Assembly (NCBI GenBank): GCA_001695595.3
Contig: MBPM02000030.1
Span: 1 to 64,000 of the forward strand
Reading direction: 5' to 3'
Length of the DNA stretch: 64,000 bases
DNA from: Plasmopara viticola
Lineage: Eukaryota; Oomycota; Peronosporomycetes; Peronosporales; Peronosporaceae
The notes under the pieces were generated by a model. The model saw nothing but the letters and a program-made list of their open reading frames with translations, had not been told where the DNA came from and searched no databases. Made by a program: the position numbers and the translations under genes. Positions 45,508 through 57,440 of the stretch are shown here, piece by piece. The first letter of the stretch is position 1. Each line of letters starts with the position of its first letter.

Positions 45508-45723
45508 TCATGGCGTCTCATATTTGCCAGTTTGGTAGTACAAAGTTATATCCTGCAATGAGTACTTCGGTACATCGTCTTCCTTTTTCAGCCTCGTGAC
45601 GATATACTCAAGGTCTCGAATCCACGCATACATCGTCTTTGCAGATTGAGCACCTGTGACCGTGTTTGTCCTGATTGTCGCCACGATCTCGCGGTTCTTT
45701 GCCGTTTTCAAAAGTTCTTGCAA
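45508..45723 (-). pseudogene. Gypsy pol linker between RNase H and integrase, copy C
   Basis: A short open frame (MQELLKTAKNREIVATIRTN, KTMYAWIRDLEYIVTRLKKE) precedes the integrase on the minus strand. It is equivalent to broken sequence at about 23350-23160 and 34560-34370. Confidence 0.55.
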
Positions 45724-47390
45724 GCTAACTTGGGCAGCTTTATCTCGCCTTCCGGATTGCGTGACAGTGCACCGAGAATTCCATCATTAAAAAAGACTAA
45801 TATTTAGCAAGCTGATTAGACCTTCGAGCGACTCTATGATTTGTAGTTTTCAGCGTCAGGATCATTTTCCGGCCAGTTAAAGCAATTGGATGCTCTTTTT
45901 CTCCCTTCTTTCAAAGCAAGACTCCCTTATCGCGAATTTGAGGCGCCCATTCGTATACCGAATAATTTCGTAGGACATCTTCACGCTAGGCTACTGTTTC
46001 TTGCGAGTAGAAACAAGAGGCGGTTTTAGCTGGGCCTTAACGAAATTGAGATATGTATTTTTGACATTTCAGATTCTTTTAGGATCCGTCTTTAATACCA
46101 ATCGAGAGCTTGCTTTTATGACTGCGATGGCGGATGTGTTCCCAAAAAGTAAGGCGCTCTTTTGCAGGTGGCACATAAGCAAGAATGTCGTTGCAAAGAA
46201 GGGTCAAGCGACGTTTGCGTTCTATAAAGCAGCGTAACTGATCGTTTGAAAGCTTAATCGCTTCTTAAGAACGTTCGTTTTTGATGTAGCCGTGGAGTGG
46301 TCCTGCAAATTGTGCAAAGTCCTTGCAAAACCTTGAGACATAGACTGGATGTCAAAGAAGCTCTCCACTTGCTTAATTGCATTGGGGACATGTTATTTTT
46401 GCGATTTTTAATTCTACCGGCGTCCATTCGGACGCCTTCTCGTCCGACAAAGTCTTATAAGGATGGGATATCATCCACGCAGAACTAGTACTTTTACAAC
46501 TTGGTGTAAAGTTGCTGCTCTTCACACCGTTAATTACACGGTCGACAAAGTCATTTTGGATTAGACGCGGATATCGTCAAAGATAATTCTCATTACATTC
46601 CTTGAATCTCGAAAAATTTATGCGAAAAATGGTAAAACGTACCGGGCTCCATGAAAGTGACAAGGTACTCAAAAAGATCACCCGGGGTCAAAGCGGTAAA
46701 TCAAATATTCGATTTACGAAGCCCAATCGGATAGTGCATCAAATGTATGTCCATGCACGATAACCATTGACTTCTGGACATGGCGTCAAAGGTGTCTTCC
46801 TTACGCGGCATCGGTATCGCCGGCAAGATCATCGCTAGATAAAGCCGACAATAATTGTGCACAATGCGCTAACCTTTAGGCTTCTTGACACGAAGCGTTG
46901 GTGCCAAAAAAACTGACGTACTTCGTCGAATAATGCCTTTTGAATCTCTATTCTTATATTAACCTGCGCTGTTTAGGACTCTGGCCTGGCGCTAATGCAT
47001 TAAAGGTATCGGCTTGGTACCAGACTTGGGCAGAATTTCGTGGGCAATTCCTGCCCGAACTTGGGGTGCGAAATACTGTGTCCGCATACCTTGTCCTTAA
47101 GTGATTTTCATTCTTATTTCTTGACGCGCTTATCCTTATCAAAACATTACGGGTTGACGACGAACACTTCTACAACTTCTTTGTCGTGACGCAACATTCT
47201 CAGGAGCTAGTGAGAAGCAATTAGCTGCGCCATTCCATGCGGCTTCAATGCCGATAGCAATACAAAGGTTGCGGCTCATGTTCATGCGAGCCTTGCGTCG
47301 TCCAGCATCCCTGGCCAAACATTGATTTTGCAGATTAAGTTTATTTGTCGCGCGATGCTTCGTGTTGACTCGAGAAGTCATTCGCCCTGT
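45724..47390 (-). pseudogene. Gypsy protease/RT/RNase H remnant, copy C
   Basis: The reverse transcriptase segment that copies A and B keep as a short frame is disrupted here by the MULE-like insertion and indels. The frame 47381-47139 corresponds to the protease-side frame of A and B. There is no polymerase motif in an open frame. Confidence 0.6.
46028..46204 (+). mobile_element. MULE transposase fragment inside Gypsy copy C
   Basis: The plus-strand frame reads SWALTKLRYVFLTF, NTNRELAFMTAMADVFPKSK and LFCRWHISKNV. This matches the MULE transposase pattern W-x-L-x2-L..VTDRELALMxAI..VFPxxxHLLCxWHIxKNV. The catalytic aspartate of TDRE is N here. It is in the opposite strand sense to the Gypsy genes. 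Copies A and B lack it at the equivalent place (about 23740 and 34950). Confidence 0.75.
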
Positions 47391-49388
47391 AATTCAATTA
47401 TATCTTAATGTTGCTCACAGAGCCGCATCATGCCGATGATGACATTCTTATTATCTAAATCAGGCATGACTTTAAAAGTTCTCATGCTAAAGGAATATCA
47501 GGTATCTGCAAATTTATGTGCACAGTTCGTTGCGGACGGTGACAACCTAGTCGTCATCGAGGTTGATTTACATCTTCACGTACTTGTTCACTTCGAGCTC
47601 AAGTCGCTTCACCAAGTCGTTTGGACTACATCCATCGTCGATAAAGACGGTGACGGATGTCTTTTGACCAACGTTTCAATTCTGAGTATCTTGTGCACCT
47701 TCAAGATATCGACTCGCTTCATTTCGTTTCGATTTGTGGCTGACAATGCCACGGTTGTTGCAGGTTGCTGATTTTAATCCAATCGTCATTCTTGTCTTTT
47801 TTTCAAAGGCTTGTTTGCAAGATAGCCCGATTTTATGAGCAGCGTCTTGAACGACTTGCTCCATATGCGGTTTGGTCTACCCGAGTAATGCAAGACTCAA
47901 TGTTGGAAGCAACATTAATGGCCATCTGGAGAGTACTTGGACACAATTTCCTACGGTCTCTTCCCATATTCCATTTAAAAAAAGGAATCGCTTTTACAAT
48001 TAGATTATTGCCAATTTAGTACGGGGCATCAAGTCCTGGTTTTGAAAGACGTGCTCATGGTCAGTTTTCCTTTATTTAGGGTGAAGTTACGCTCTCGAAG
48101 ATCACACTTGAATTTTTAGGCTTAAAGCGTGTCTGCACTTGAGTTGTGAACAAAGTCGATGTCTGGTGCACATTCATGCACTCGCAGAGGCACGGCTCCA
48201 AGTTAGTACATATTTGATTAAATTGCTTAAGTGTCACAACGAGAAATGCTTATTGGCGTAGTGCATCTCCGTTGCGAAGATCCACAAATTGATATCTCCA
48301 CTGAATTTCCCTCTGTATACAGGAGGGCCTTTTTTTCTATTCGTCTTTTTATGCAACGCGAAACTCAAAGCGTTCATTATCTTGGTACATTCGGGCTTGC
48401 ATTTGAGCTTGCACCTCGTCTTGATATTGCTTTTGTTGCTGATTGAGATACAACAGTTGTTGCTGCAAAGATAGTTTTTCTTACCCTATCGCTGCAAAAG
48501 GAGGTACGTTAGCGTGAGTGGTTGAGTCCGCTTGTCCATAAGCACTTGCCACATCTTGCCGAGCCGACGCTCATAAACCTGAGTGCGACGTTGGCTGTAT
48601 TTTTATTGTCGTCGAGAGCGCTAATTCAAATCTATTAACAGGGTCTTGGCTTCGGAGATGGACGCTCAGCCGTACGGCCTTTTCGTTGGGCCATACTTGC
48701 TAAATCGCTTAGCGCGCTTTGTATAACCTACCAAACCACACTGCAACCTCAAGAATAAATATTAAACTGATAAAATCTTGTTTTCAAGTCTTCTTTTTTG
48801 TACAAAAGGCTAAAAACCTTTCAGATTTTTTTGAATTTGGTGAATACGTTGCCTTAGGTTTCCAGTGATTTCGTGCACTAAGTTCCTGTCGACTGAGTAC
48901 TTACAATCTGGAATTTCGTTTCGAATAAGTCGGACAAGCTCACAACTCCTTTCAAAGCTTGTCGAGCTTTTTGTCGCGGCTCGTAAGAAACTCAGAAGTG
49001 TAATTAAACGGGTTTGTGGGTTCATTAGAATTTCTATTTCTATACAACGAAGCCGCACAAAACAGCGCTGTTATGATGAATGTAGATCAAGATAACCCAA
49101 GTTGATACCCTTTCTGAGAGTTTTTTCTCTTGTTTTCAGCAGTGGAACATGGATCCAGGTTAAAGCAATAAAGCACGGACCAATTGAAGAAGCTCTAGAC
49201 GCTTGTAGCACACAAACGTGCAACCGCACTAATCAATCGCCGAGCGTAAATTTCCTAATGAAAAGACAACCCGTTGTAATCTAGTTGTTCCCACTGTGTG
49301 GTTCGTACTAATTATTTCCGGATGACTCGCTTCTCACTGTTAAACCACGACCACCCTTGCTTTGAGCTTTTAAAATTGATACGTCAAG
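47391..49388 (-). pseudogene. Gypsy gag remnant, copy C
   Basis: The glutamine-rich coiled stretch of gag lies on the minus strand at about 48470-48390. The frames 47864-47676 and 49058-48810 are short pieces without domain identity. Confidence 0.55.
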
Positions 49389-49669
49389 TACTTCTATGTG
49401 ACACAATCGCGGAGGAAGCTTATTAAAGGTCATTCGTCGGACGAGGCTTAAGCGGCAGGCGGAGCAAAGTCAGTAAGGAAGAAGGAGTCTTAATTGTTTA
49501 AAGTAAATTGGGAAGTGACATTGAATTGAGAGTTCTTACGAGATCCTTTTTTGCTACAGCCTAATTGGTGGCTCTTAGTCATCCACTGCTACCCTTTTAA
49601 CGGCTGTCATTCTTATTTACTCCATCTTGCTTCTTACACATTTTTAACTTCTTTTAGCCAATGAGGTCC
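49389..49669 (-). repeat. 5' LTR of Gypsy copy C, truncated
   Basis: It aligns with 26908-27190. Similarity to the other copies ends at AATGAGGT (49668), which marks the right edge of the tandem array. Confidence 0.75.
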
Positions 49670-49670
49670 A

Positions 49671-49995
49671 GGCAATTGAGAAGAAGTATGTCTTATCCAA
49701 GAATCAAGCACTGGTTTCAGTGTTTATAAATGGTTAAGAATACATTTTCGTGCTACCAATCGAGGCCTCGAAATTTGTTGCAATTGAAGCGGAATTTAAC
49801 TCTTGCGGCCACACGCATTTAACAACGTTGATGCGGTGGTGGATAATATACATGTAGATAACCATAAAGCTCCAGCGAGTCTTACAAAAGGATTGTAATC
49901 ACTTATTGTCTAGTTTATATATCAGTCTTGAAACTGTAACGTACACTATAATCATGCACGCCTCCTAAACTAAAATGCCGTCATCTCTATGTCCC
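49671..49995 (+). repeat. Inverted repeat IR-1, left arm
   Basis: About 325 bp are the reverse complement of 61072-61379. Shared blocks include GGCAATTGAGAAGAA, AAGAATCAAGCACTGGTTTC, GATTGTAATCACTTATTGTC and ATGCCGTCATCTCTATGTCC. It replaces the rest of the Gypsy LTR. The family is not recognised. Confidence 0.8.
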
Positions 49996-50519
49996 CAAAG
50001 TCACTTCCTCTTATGTAATAATATTCTTTGTTAAATGATGATTGTCGTTCAACTTCACCTTCTTATAAGTACCGATATTTTCAATACTGCTTCAAAGATG
50101 GTGCCTCAGGTGACTCAGGTTAACGAAGTTCGTTTTGCAAACTCTGATATGACATCAAAATGAAGCACGCTGCTGAGTCAGTATAAAAGTCACTCATGGT
50201 GACTCACTCGAAATCAGCATTGTGATTTGCGATTACTGGCGATTCCAACTTCATCAGGAGAAACACTTGTATGACAAGACAATAATTCGAGCGATGAACG
50301 ACATCATTAAAATGATGATTCTGACTGACATTTAGCGCGCAATTTTTTCGAATGTTGCAATTTTCACCCTGCAAATCTCGGCCTGTATGTTTTTTGCGAT
50401 ACGAGTATTTCTCGACTTAGGTGTTGCTTCTGGTTTTTGATGTGAATGTTTATAATGGCTATAACTACTGTCGACATTTATGGCTTCGACTTTTTTCTTT
50501 AATATACTCGACAGTTATT
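49996..50519. other. Spacer without recognised content
   Basis: No gene or repeat recognised. AT-rich. Confidence 0.4.
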
Positions 50520-50852
50520 GCGGTAAGAAGTCAGGGTCACCGCTGCAACACTCGGTGTTAGCTTGTCCTGCAACAACCTAATTGGTGGCTCTCAGCCATT
50601 TAATACTGCCACTTTTATTTCACTGTCATTAGTATATACTCCATCCGACCTTTAATGCATCCTAGATCACTTTCAACAAATATTGTCTATTGACTTCTAT
50701 TGATCATGGGATATCTGGATCTGGCTTCTTGGTCTGGAACTAAGTAACACAGGTTCCTATGGATATTATCGATACATACGTATATAGAATATTATCATCA
50801 CATGGCATAATGTCCGTTACTTAAAAACCTGCCGATGAGGACGGCTACATCA
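50520..50852 (-). repeat. 3' LTR of Gypsy copy D
   Basis: It contains ACCTAATTGGTGGCTCTCAG and ends GGCTACATCA before TGGACCTCTCG, as in the other copies. The left edge is uncertain. Confidence 0.6.
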
Positions 50853-51166
50853 CTGGACCTCTCGTTTTAATAAAGACCGACTTTTGTGCGAAAAATCAAA
50901 ATGAAATTACAATCGAATGTGTCCAAAAATCTGATGTAGACTTTCACCTTCCATGGGGCTTCCTTCATGATCTCGTTGCGCCACCAAAACTTTGTATTGC
51001 AGGTTCCCTTGTACTATTGATGTCCAATGGCAACATCAACGAGCTAGTACCCTCAAAGTCATCGACCAACATTGTATTATCTAAGTTTGACGACGCTTAT
51101 GGGGCTTCAGCAGAGAAGCGAAAAATACTGGATGTAGCTCTTAATCCCTTGGACTACTTCAACTCA

Positions 51167-52060
51167 TTAAAATTTCGCAAAACTTTCTTCGCAATCAAGA
51201 ACGAGCAATACATCTTGGCGCGAATATTTTTGAGCCAACAAAGCCTTCGTGACGAACATCCATATTCTTGTCGTACAAAAGCACTGCATCGCCAACCTTG
51301 AAGTCTTGGACAGGTCTAAATCTTTTCCGTAATCGTTCTTCAAGCGCTCTTGTGTCTCGCTTAATGGCCCTGCGTGATTTTGATTTGACAAACGTGTGCA
51401 TTTTTTCAATTTGTGAAATTTTGAATTCAATGCCACATTATCCGCACATTGTGAGCTTCGAGCGATAATAAATTCGTTTCAGAGTGTACGCGTCGATCAT
51501 AGGCTATCTTGATTATTTGGGAAAAGCCTTTTCAATCGATATGTGCTGAGATGACGATACCGCATAGATGGTCTACAATACAACGGAAATCCCCCCCCCC
51601 GTTTGACTAACACTTTGTGCCCTGAAAGCCGAAGCCAAATTGTGTTGCAATTTTACAGCAAGCACAACTGCTTGAAATTACTTAAATGTGAATTCGATGT
51701 CTCGGCTAGACACAATGGTCTTTGGCATGCCGTGGTCCTTTTTATAGTTCGTCACGAAGACCTTCGCAACTTCAGCAGTATCGTCAATTGTCGTCGTAAC
51801 GATGTACGTAGTTATTTACAGTCACCATAAACACTGTTGATATTGGCTAAGACACGACATAGTCCACTAGATTGTTGACCCATCCACCTCTTGGAACATC
51901 CAGAGGCTGAAGTCGCCCTAGTAGTTTAGTCTGCATAGCCTTGTTGCACTGACACATTCCACAAGTGTGGATTTAGCGCTGGATCAGCTTCGTAATTTTG
52001 GACCAGTATTTCATTTGAGCACGACCAGCTAGATTTTGTGAGATCCTGAGCGGCTGGTCT
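51167..52060 (-). pseudogene. Gypsy integrase remnant, copy D
   Basis: The frame 51401-51195 reads FKVGDAVLLYDKNMDVRHEG, then SKIFAPRCI, equivalent to the C-terminal domain of copies A-C. Core nucleotides at about 51660-52000 align with the other integrases but carry stops. The run of ten C at 51591-51600 interrupts the match. Confidence 0.7.
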
Positions 52061-54200
52061 GTATAGAATCATCGTTTTCGCAGGTAACGCAATCTTTAGA
52101 TCTTCGTCGTCGAGTGTATACAGTCGTGGAGTCTTATCTTCATTAGTTTGGTAATAAAAAATGGTATCTCGAAATCAGTATTTTGGCCCATCCATTCTTA
52201 TAACTTGTTGATGATCAAGTGTGGGTCTCTATTCCGCAATTGGACGTATCTGAAGCCATATGAAGAATCAGCGCTTCAAACAGAGCATTCCTTGCTAAAT
52301 TTCCCCTAAAATGCATACGGAGCTATTGAAGCTTGTTTGTCCTGAATGTCGCAGCGAGCTCGCGATTTCTAGCCACTTTAGCTGGCTCTTGCAAGCCTAC
52401 TCAGGTAGCTTTTCTCTTGCATTCCGAATTGCTTGGAGATGCGCCAGCCACCATGTTAGCCGTTCGAGATTCCGCCTAAACAAAGGCTGAAACTTAGCAA
52501 GCTCATTAAACTATCAAGCCACTTTGCGAATTTTAGTCTTTGTCTTCTACGTCCAAATAATCTTTATACTTTTGTTATCCATTTTGACCGTAAATGGTCA
52601 ATCAAGATGATACGCACGTCATACTTTCGGCGCATGAATGATTATAGTAGCTCTTGCTCACGGATAGAAAAGCTCAACTCGGCTGGTCTAAAATAAAGCT
52701 AGTGCAACTTTTGGTTGCACAAGATCTGTCTTTCTTGTAACAAAGAATCCTAGCCACGAACACCGAGACGTCCAATCGGATGCCCAATAGTATTTAGAGG
52801 TAAGAAGAGTAAGAACAGGTGAAAGAGTAAAACGATATTTGAATTTAGTGGAACAGCACAATTAATCGTCCAAGAGGATGATCGCTAATCAAAGATTTTT
52901 CGCTTAATGTTATCATGGAGTTTTCCTGCAAATTGTGCATAGTCCTTGTAAAATCTTGAGACATCGACTAGTTCCTTAAGAACACTTCAAGTGCTTCTTT
53001 GTTTTGGGTACAGGACGAACTGCAATTATCGTAATCTTTTCGGAGTCCATTCGAACGTCTTTTTGCCCGAAATTTTTTTGGGTATGTAATCTCATTCATG
53101 GTGAGCTGGCACTGTGACATTTTGATGTAAAGGCGCTGCTCGTCACACTGCTTGAGTACACGGTCTAAAGCCGTTTTGTGGTCTGTGACATTTCTGATAT
53201 GCTTAAGCATGTGAATGTCGTCAAAACAGATTACCCTAAATTTGAAACGACTATTTGTAAAAGCCGGCTAAAGAATCCCATGAGAGTGACTTGACACTAA
53301 AAAAGGCCATCCGGGGTAGAAAGAGTGGTATATGGAATGTCGGATTCATGCAATTTAACCTGAGAGAGGCCCAAAAGTAGGTCCATGCATGAAAATCAAT
53401 GACTTTTGGACATGACGGTAAAGGTGTTTTCGTTACGTGGCATTGATATCGCGGCAGAATGATCGCAAGATTAGCAAATGCTAGTCGTGAACATCACGCT
53501 AGCTTACAGGCTTCTTAGACTAAAACGTTGGTGCCGAAAAGGTAGACGCACTTAGTCGAATGATGCTTGTTCAATTTATTACTTTGGTGCATTTCGAATT
53601 GTCCTACGCTGTCCAAGACTCTGGCGCCATTGTTTGACAGATGTAGGCTTGGTACCAGATCTAAGCAGACTTTCGTGCTCAATTTTTTCTCGTATTGGAT
53701 CGGAAACTCTGTGCGAGAAATTGTGGCCACATACTCGCGTAGCGCTTGTTGCACCGGATTTTTCTCAAACAATTTCCGTCCTCAATTTTTGAAGAGCTAA
53801 ACCTTTCCGGAATCATGCGGGTTGATGAGAAAAATTGCTGCACTATCTTTGTCGTGACGCAACATTCTCAGAAAATAGGGAGCTGGGTCAGTCTTTGACG
53901 GCCATGGTGGCCGTGTTGCCGATAGTAATTGAGAGCCCCACCTCTATATTTAACGCGTGCCTTGTATTGCCCAGACATTGATTTGCAATTTCACAGAAGT
54001 CACTCGTGGTGCTCCGTATTGATGAAGGTGTCACGCACCCATTTCTCGAGTATTGAATCTGAACTTTGCACATCATGCCGATGGTCGTGTCTTTTTATCA
54101 AAAGCATGCATGACTTGAAACCTTTCGGATGCTAGATGAGAAACAGGTATCTGCAAGTTCTTGCGCACGGTTTGTCGGCGACGGTGACGTTTTTGGTCGT
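52061..54200 (-). pseudogene. Gypsy RT/RNase H/protease remnant, copy D
   Basis: The frame 53210-52968 reads MLKHIRNVTDHKTALDRVLK, then EQRLYIKMSQCQLTMNEITY. This is the RT segment H-L-x-H-V..V-L-x-R-L..L-Y-I-K-x-S-K-C, and it is clearer here than in A-C. The frames 53772-53515 and 54076-53888 are pieces upstream of it. Confidence 0.7.
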
Positions 54201-56045
54201 CGGCTGGGTCGACCTACACCAAGTCTTCGTATATACAAAGTTACATCCATTGTTGATGAAGACGGTGGCTAGTCTCTTTTAATCAACTTCTTAGAAAGCT
54301 TGAGCTTTCACTGCGAGGATGGCATATAGTGCAACTCTAATATAGCGATTCGTTTCCTTACGTCTAAGAGCGGTAAATTACAGCTATACGTGGCCGACAA
54401 TTTAAAAATGTTACATTTTGCGAATTTAGTCCAGTCGTTATTCTTGTCCTTCTCCTCTTTGAAAGGCTTCGATCTCTGAGGTCTTGACTTGTACGCGAGT
54501 CAGCCAATTTTTTGTGAGTACCGTCTTGAACGACTTGCTCGATTTACGATAAGGTCCCGAAAAATTAGCAAACTCGAAATTAGAAGTACATGTAGTTACC
54601 TCCTAGAGAGAAGTCGGACTTGAACTTTTTTGCGGTCTATTTCCCCACTTCAATATGAAAAAAGAGTCGCCTTCCCAATTCCCTGAACTCCAGTTGAGTT
54701 TGGGACATCAAGTCGCGGAAGTTAGAGACGTGCTTGTCCCTTTGTTTAAGATGAAACATCCCATTTCATAGATCACATTCGAAATACTTAGACCTGAAGC
54801 ATTTCGCAGTTGAGTTTGAACAGTGATCATGTCTTGTGTACGTCCATGCGCTCGCATTTGTAAATGCACAATATCAATTTAGTACGAATTTGTCTAAATT
54901 ATTTAAGATAAGCGTCACAAATTCGAACGACTCTTTTTTTTGTCAAATGGTGCTTATTGGCGTTGTATTCTTCCGTTGCGATGACTTATATTTACCAAAC
55001 TTTCCTACATGAACAGGAGAATCTTTTTCTTCTCTTCGTCTCGTAATGCAATAAGAAACTCAAACGCTTATTAATCTTTTGCGTTTGGGATTGCATTTGA
55101 ACTTGCACTTGAGTATGCCTTGCTGTTGTTGCTTAGTAAGATACAACAGTAGCTGCTTCACGGGCAGTGTGTCTTGTCTGTCGCTGCAGAGGGATTTTCA
55201 ATAGCGTGAAAGGCAAAATTCGCTTGGTTTTTAACACTTTCTGTATCTTGCGGGGGCGGCGCACGTGAACTTGAGCACGACATTGTCCGTAAAGTCGTAT
55301 TATCTTCGAGAGCGCTTATTCTGCGCTGTTGACGAGATCTTGGCTTTGAAGGTAGGCGCTGAGCCATACGGTCTCTTTGTTGGACCATACTTGCTGAATT
55401 TCTCAGGGCTCTTTGTATAATTAACCAGACCTTAACTAGATCGTAAAAACCGAATTGAATTGATTTTTTACAGCTTTCGTACAAATGGATAATATTTAGT
55501 TTAAAAGCATGTGGGCTTGCTGGATACGACGCTTAAAACTTTCAGCGATCTCGTGATTCAAACTCTTGGCGTCTGAGTCCTGACACTTCAAGATTATTTC
55601 GGATGATTTACCGTTGTCCTTCTAAACCTTGTTGAGCTCCTTGTTTCGGCTTGTCTCAGTATTAATAAACGTGTTTGTGTGTTCAATAATCCTTCGTTTT
55701 ACCATTTAACGACACCGGACGAAATAGCTCAGTAGTACTTGATACAGATCAAGCAGAGCCATGAAGGTAATGTATCTGAAAGTTATGATCCGTGATTCCA
55801 GTAGCGGAAAATGGACTTAATAAAAGGCAAAAGCACTGACCCACACATCAACTGAAGGCGATCCAGGTGATCGTTTACACTGGGTTGCATCCACGCTAAC
55901 CGAGAAGTGAGCGTTGAATTCTTGCTTTAAGCATTGTAATCTAGCACCTCCCACTACGAGGCTCGTAAAAATCAACACGATGACTATCTTGTTACTATTT
56001 GACCACGACTACCCTTGTCTTAACCTTTGGAGTTAGCACGACCAG
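54201..56045 (-). pseudogene. Gypsy gag remnant, copy D
   Basis: The region aligns at the nucleotide level with gag of the other copies, including the glutamine-rich stretch at about 55165-55085. The frame 55484-55158 is the longest piece. Many stops. Confidence 0.55.
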
Positions 56046-56459
56046 TGTGATCATGTAAAAATTCGCGGAGAGCATTGTTAAGGTCGTTTATCGATCTGGG
56101 TTTGGGCGGCGAGCGGGTAAAAGGCAGCGACAGAAGGGTGATGGTTGCGGAGAGCAAATTGGGATGTAATTAAAAACATGGAAAATTTCTATCAATTTTT
56201 GTCTTGCTACAATTCAACTGCTGGATATTAGCCATCTAATGCTAAGGCTATCTTTCTCGAATACTCCGACTGGCTTCCTGCACTTTATAGAAAATCTTAA
56301 CTCCAAATAATTACGGAGCATTTGGATCTGATTTCTTCTTCTGAGACTACTTAGCCACAAACTTCTGCGAATAGTACATATAAATACGTAGAGGTAGAAA
56401 ACTTGGGTAATGAAGGAGGCCGTCACCGGCAAATTGCCGGTGATAAAGGTTACTGCACA
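56046..56459 (-). repeat. 5' LTR of Gypsy copy D
   Basis: It shares AATTCGCGGAGAGC near its start and CACCGGCAAATTGCCGGTGA near its end with the other LTRs. Confidence 0.6.
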
Positions 56460-57181
56460 CTGTCGATCCATCGAGAGGATTTTACTGATCGAGCTCGTAG
56501 TTTCTTTGAACTGATTGTAATGTAAAAAGTATTTGAATTGTAGACGTCAAAACACAGCTGGTAAATTTTCTGATAAAGACTACGCAAAGTCGAACAAAAA
56601 AACAAAGTAAAAATTCACTTAAAATTATTACTGTGAGATATTGGCTGCCAAACGTGCTGCCAAAAGAGCTGCAAAAATGCCCTCGCTTATGCTTATTTTA
56701 CAACTTTTTTTAATAGGGATGATGGAAGAGTAGCGAAGATGAAGAAATATAGGGTGTCAAAAGATCATACAAGCTACAGGCTGGCAGAAATTTAGTAAAG
56801 AGTGACGACATCGAAAGTCACGAAATCTTTTTGCGAAGACTATGCAAATTTTTCTAAAAATTCGGAGATGATGTCGAGCAGCGACAAGGAAAGTTTATTT
56901 TGAAATTAAGCACAAAAAGTCAAAGGTCGTAAGTTCATTATAGAACTGAAAGGCTGGCTTGGAAATATTTACTAAAACAACTAAATCTTAAATTTTGAGA
57001 TTGCTCTGATTCAGTTTGCTCTTTTCATGATTATACGAGACATCTTTTAGACAATCGACACAGAATATGACGTCTTCAAGTTGACCTAACTTCACTTGAT
57101 CAGAAAACTTACCAGTATTTAATTTGTGATGACACATCGTCTCCTTGGCTTAAATGACAATACAAAACAGGGATTAAATAT
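56460..57181. other. Spacer without recognised content
   Basis: No gene seen in 0.7 kb of AT-rich sequence. Confidence 0.4.
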
Positions 57182-57440
57182 CTACAGTGTATATTTCGCA
57201 GTCGGTGTAAATATAATTATACAATTACATTGAGTGCATTGTAATAATGCAAGGTCTTGATTAATAAGGAGAGTTTCGGTGAGTACATCAAGGTCTTTGG
57301 AGCTACACAGCGTCGCTGCTACCTTGGCAGACTTACAGAGGGCTAGAAGGGCGATAATGTCAGCATACAAATGCATTGTAGATGCGGTGAGACCATTATC
57401 TTTGTCGACTTCGAAGTTAGCAGGTAAAATTGAAAGTGAG
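57182..57440 (-). pseudogene. Effector N-terminal fragment, minus strand
   Basis: The minus strand keeps the family 5' leader (LPANFEVDKDNG when translated, from TTACCTGCTAACTTCGAAGT), then codons resembling the signal peptide (LYADIIALLALCKSAKVAAT) and a trace of the DxLTxTLLINQ block. The start frame is shifted, and the RWPxRLL codons are lost. Confidence 0.65.

Larger units (their letters stand above)
43871..49669 (-). mobile_element. Ty3/Gypsy LTR retrotransposon, copy C, truncated in its 5' LTR
   Basis: It has the same element and position as copies A and B. The 3' LTR is 43871-44291. The 5' LTR starts at about 49389 and breaks off at about 49669, where an unrelated inverted-repeat sequence begins. 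It differs from A and B by several indels and by a captured MULE fragment at about 46028-46204. It contains the longest integrase frame of the four elements. Confidence 0.87.
50520..56459 (-). mobile_element. Ty3/Gypsy LTR retrotransposon, copy D, older relative
   Basis: It is the same family and orientation as copies A-C but much more diverged, so it is an independent insertion or an older duplicate. The left LTR is about 50520-50852 (edge uncertain) and the right LTR about 56046-56459. Gag, RT and integrase fragments lie between in Gypsy order on the minus strand, all broken. Confidence 0.8.

Noticed and set aside
51591..51600. Run of ten C as a possible functional element
   Set aside because: A single homopolymer inside a decayed Gypsy integrase. 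Polymerase slippage or base-calling noise is the simpler explanation.
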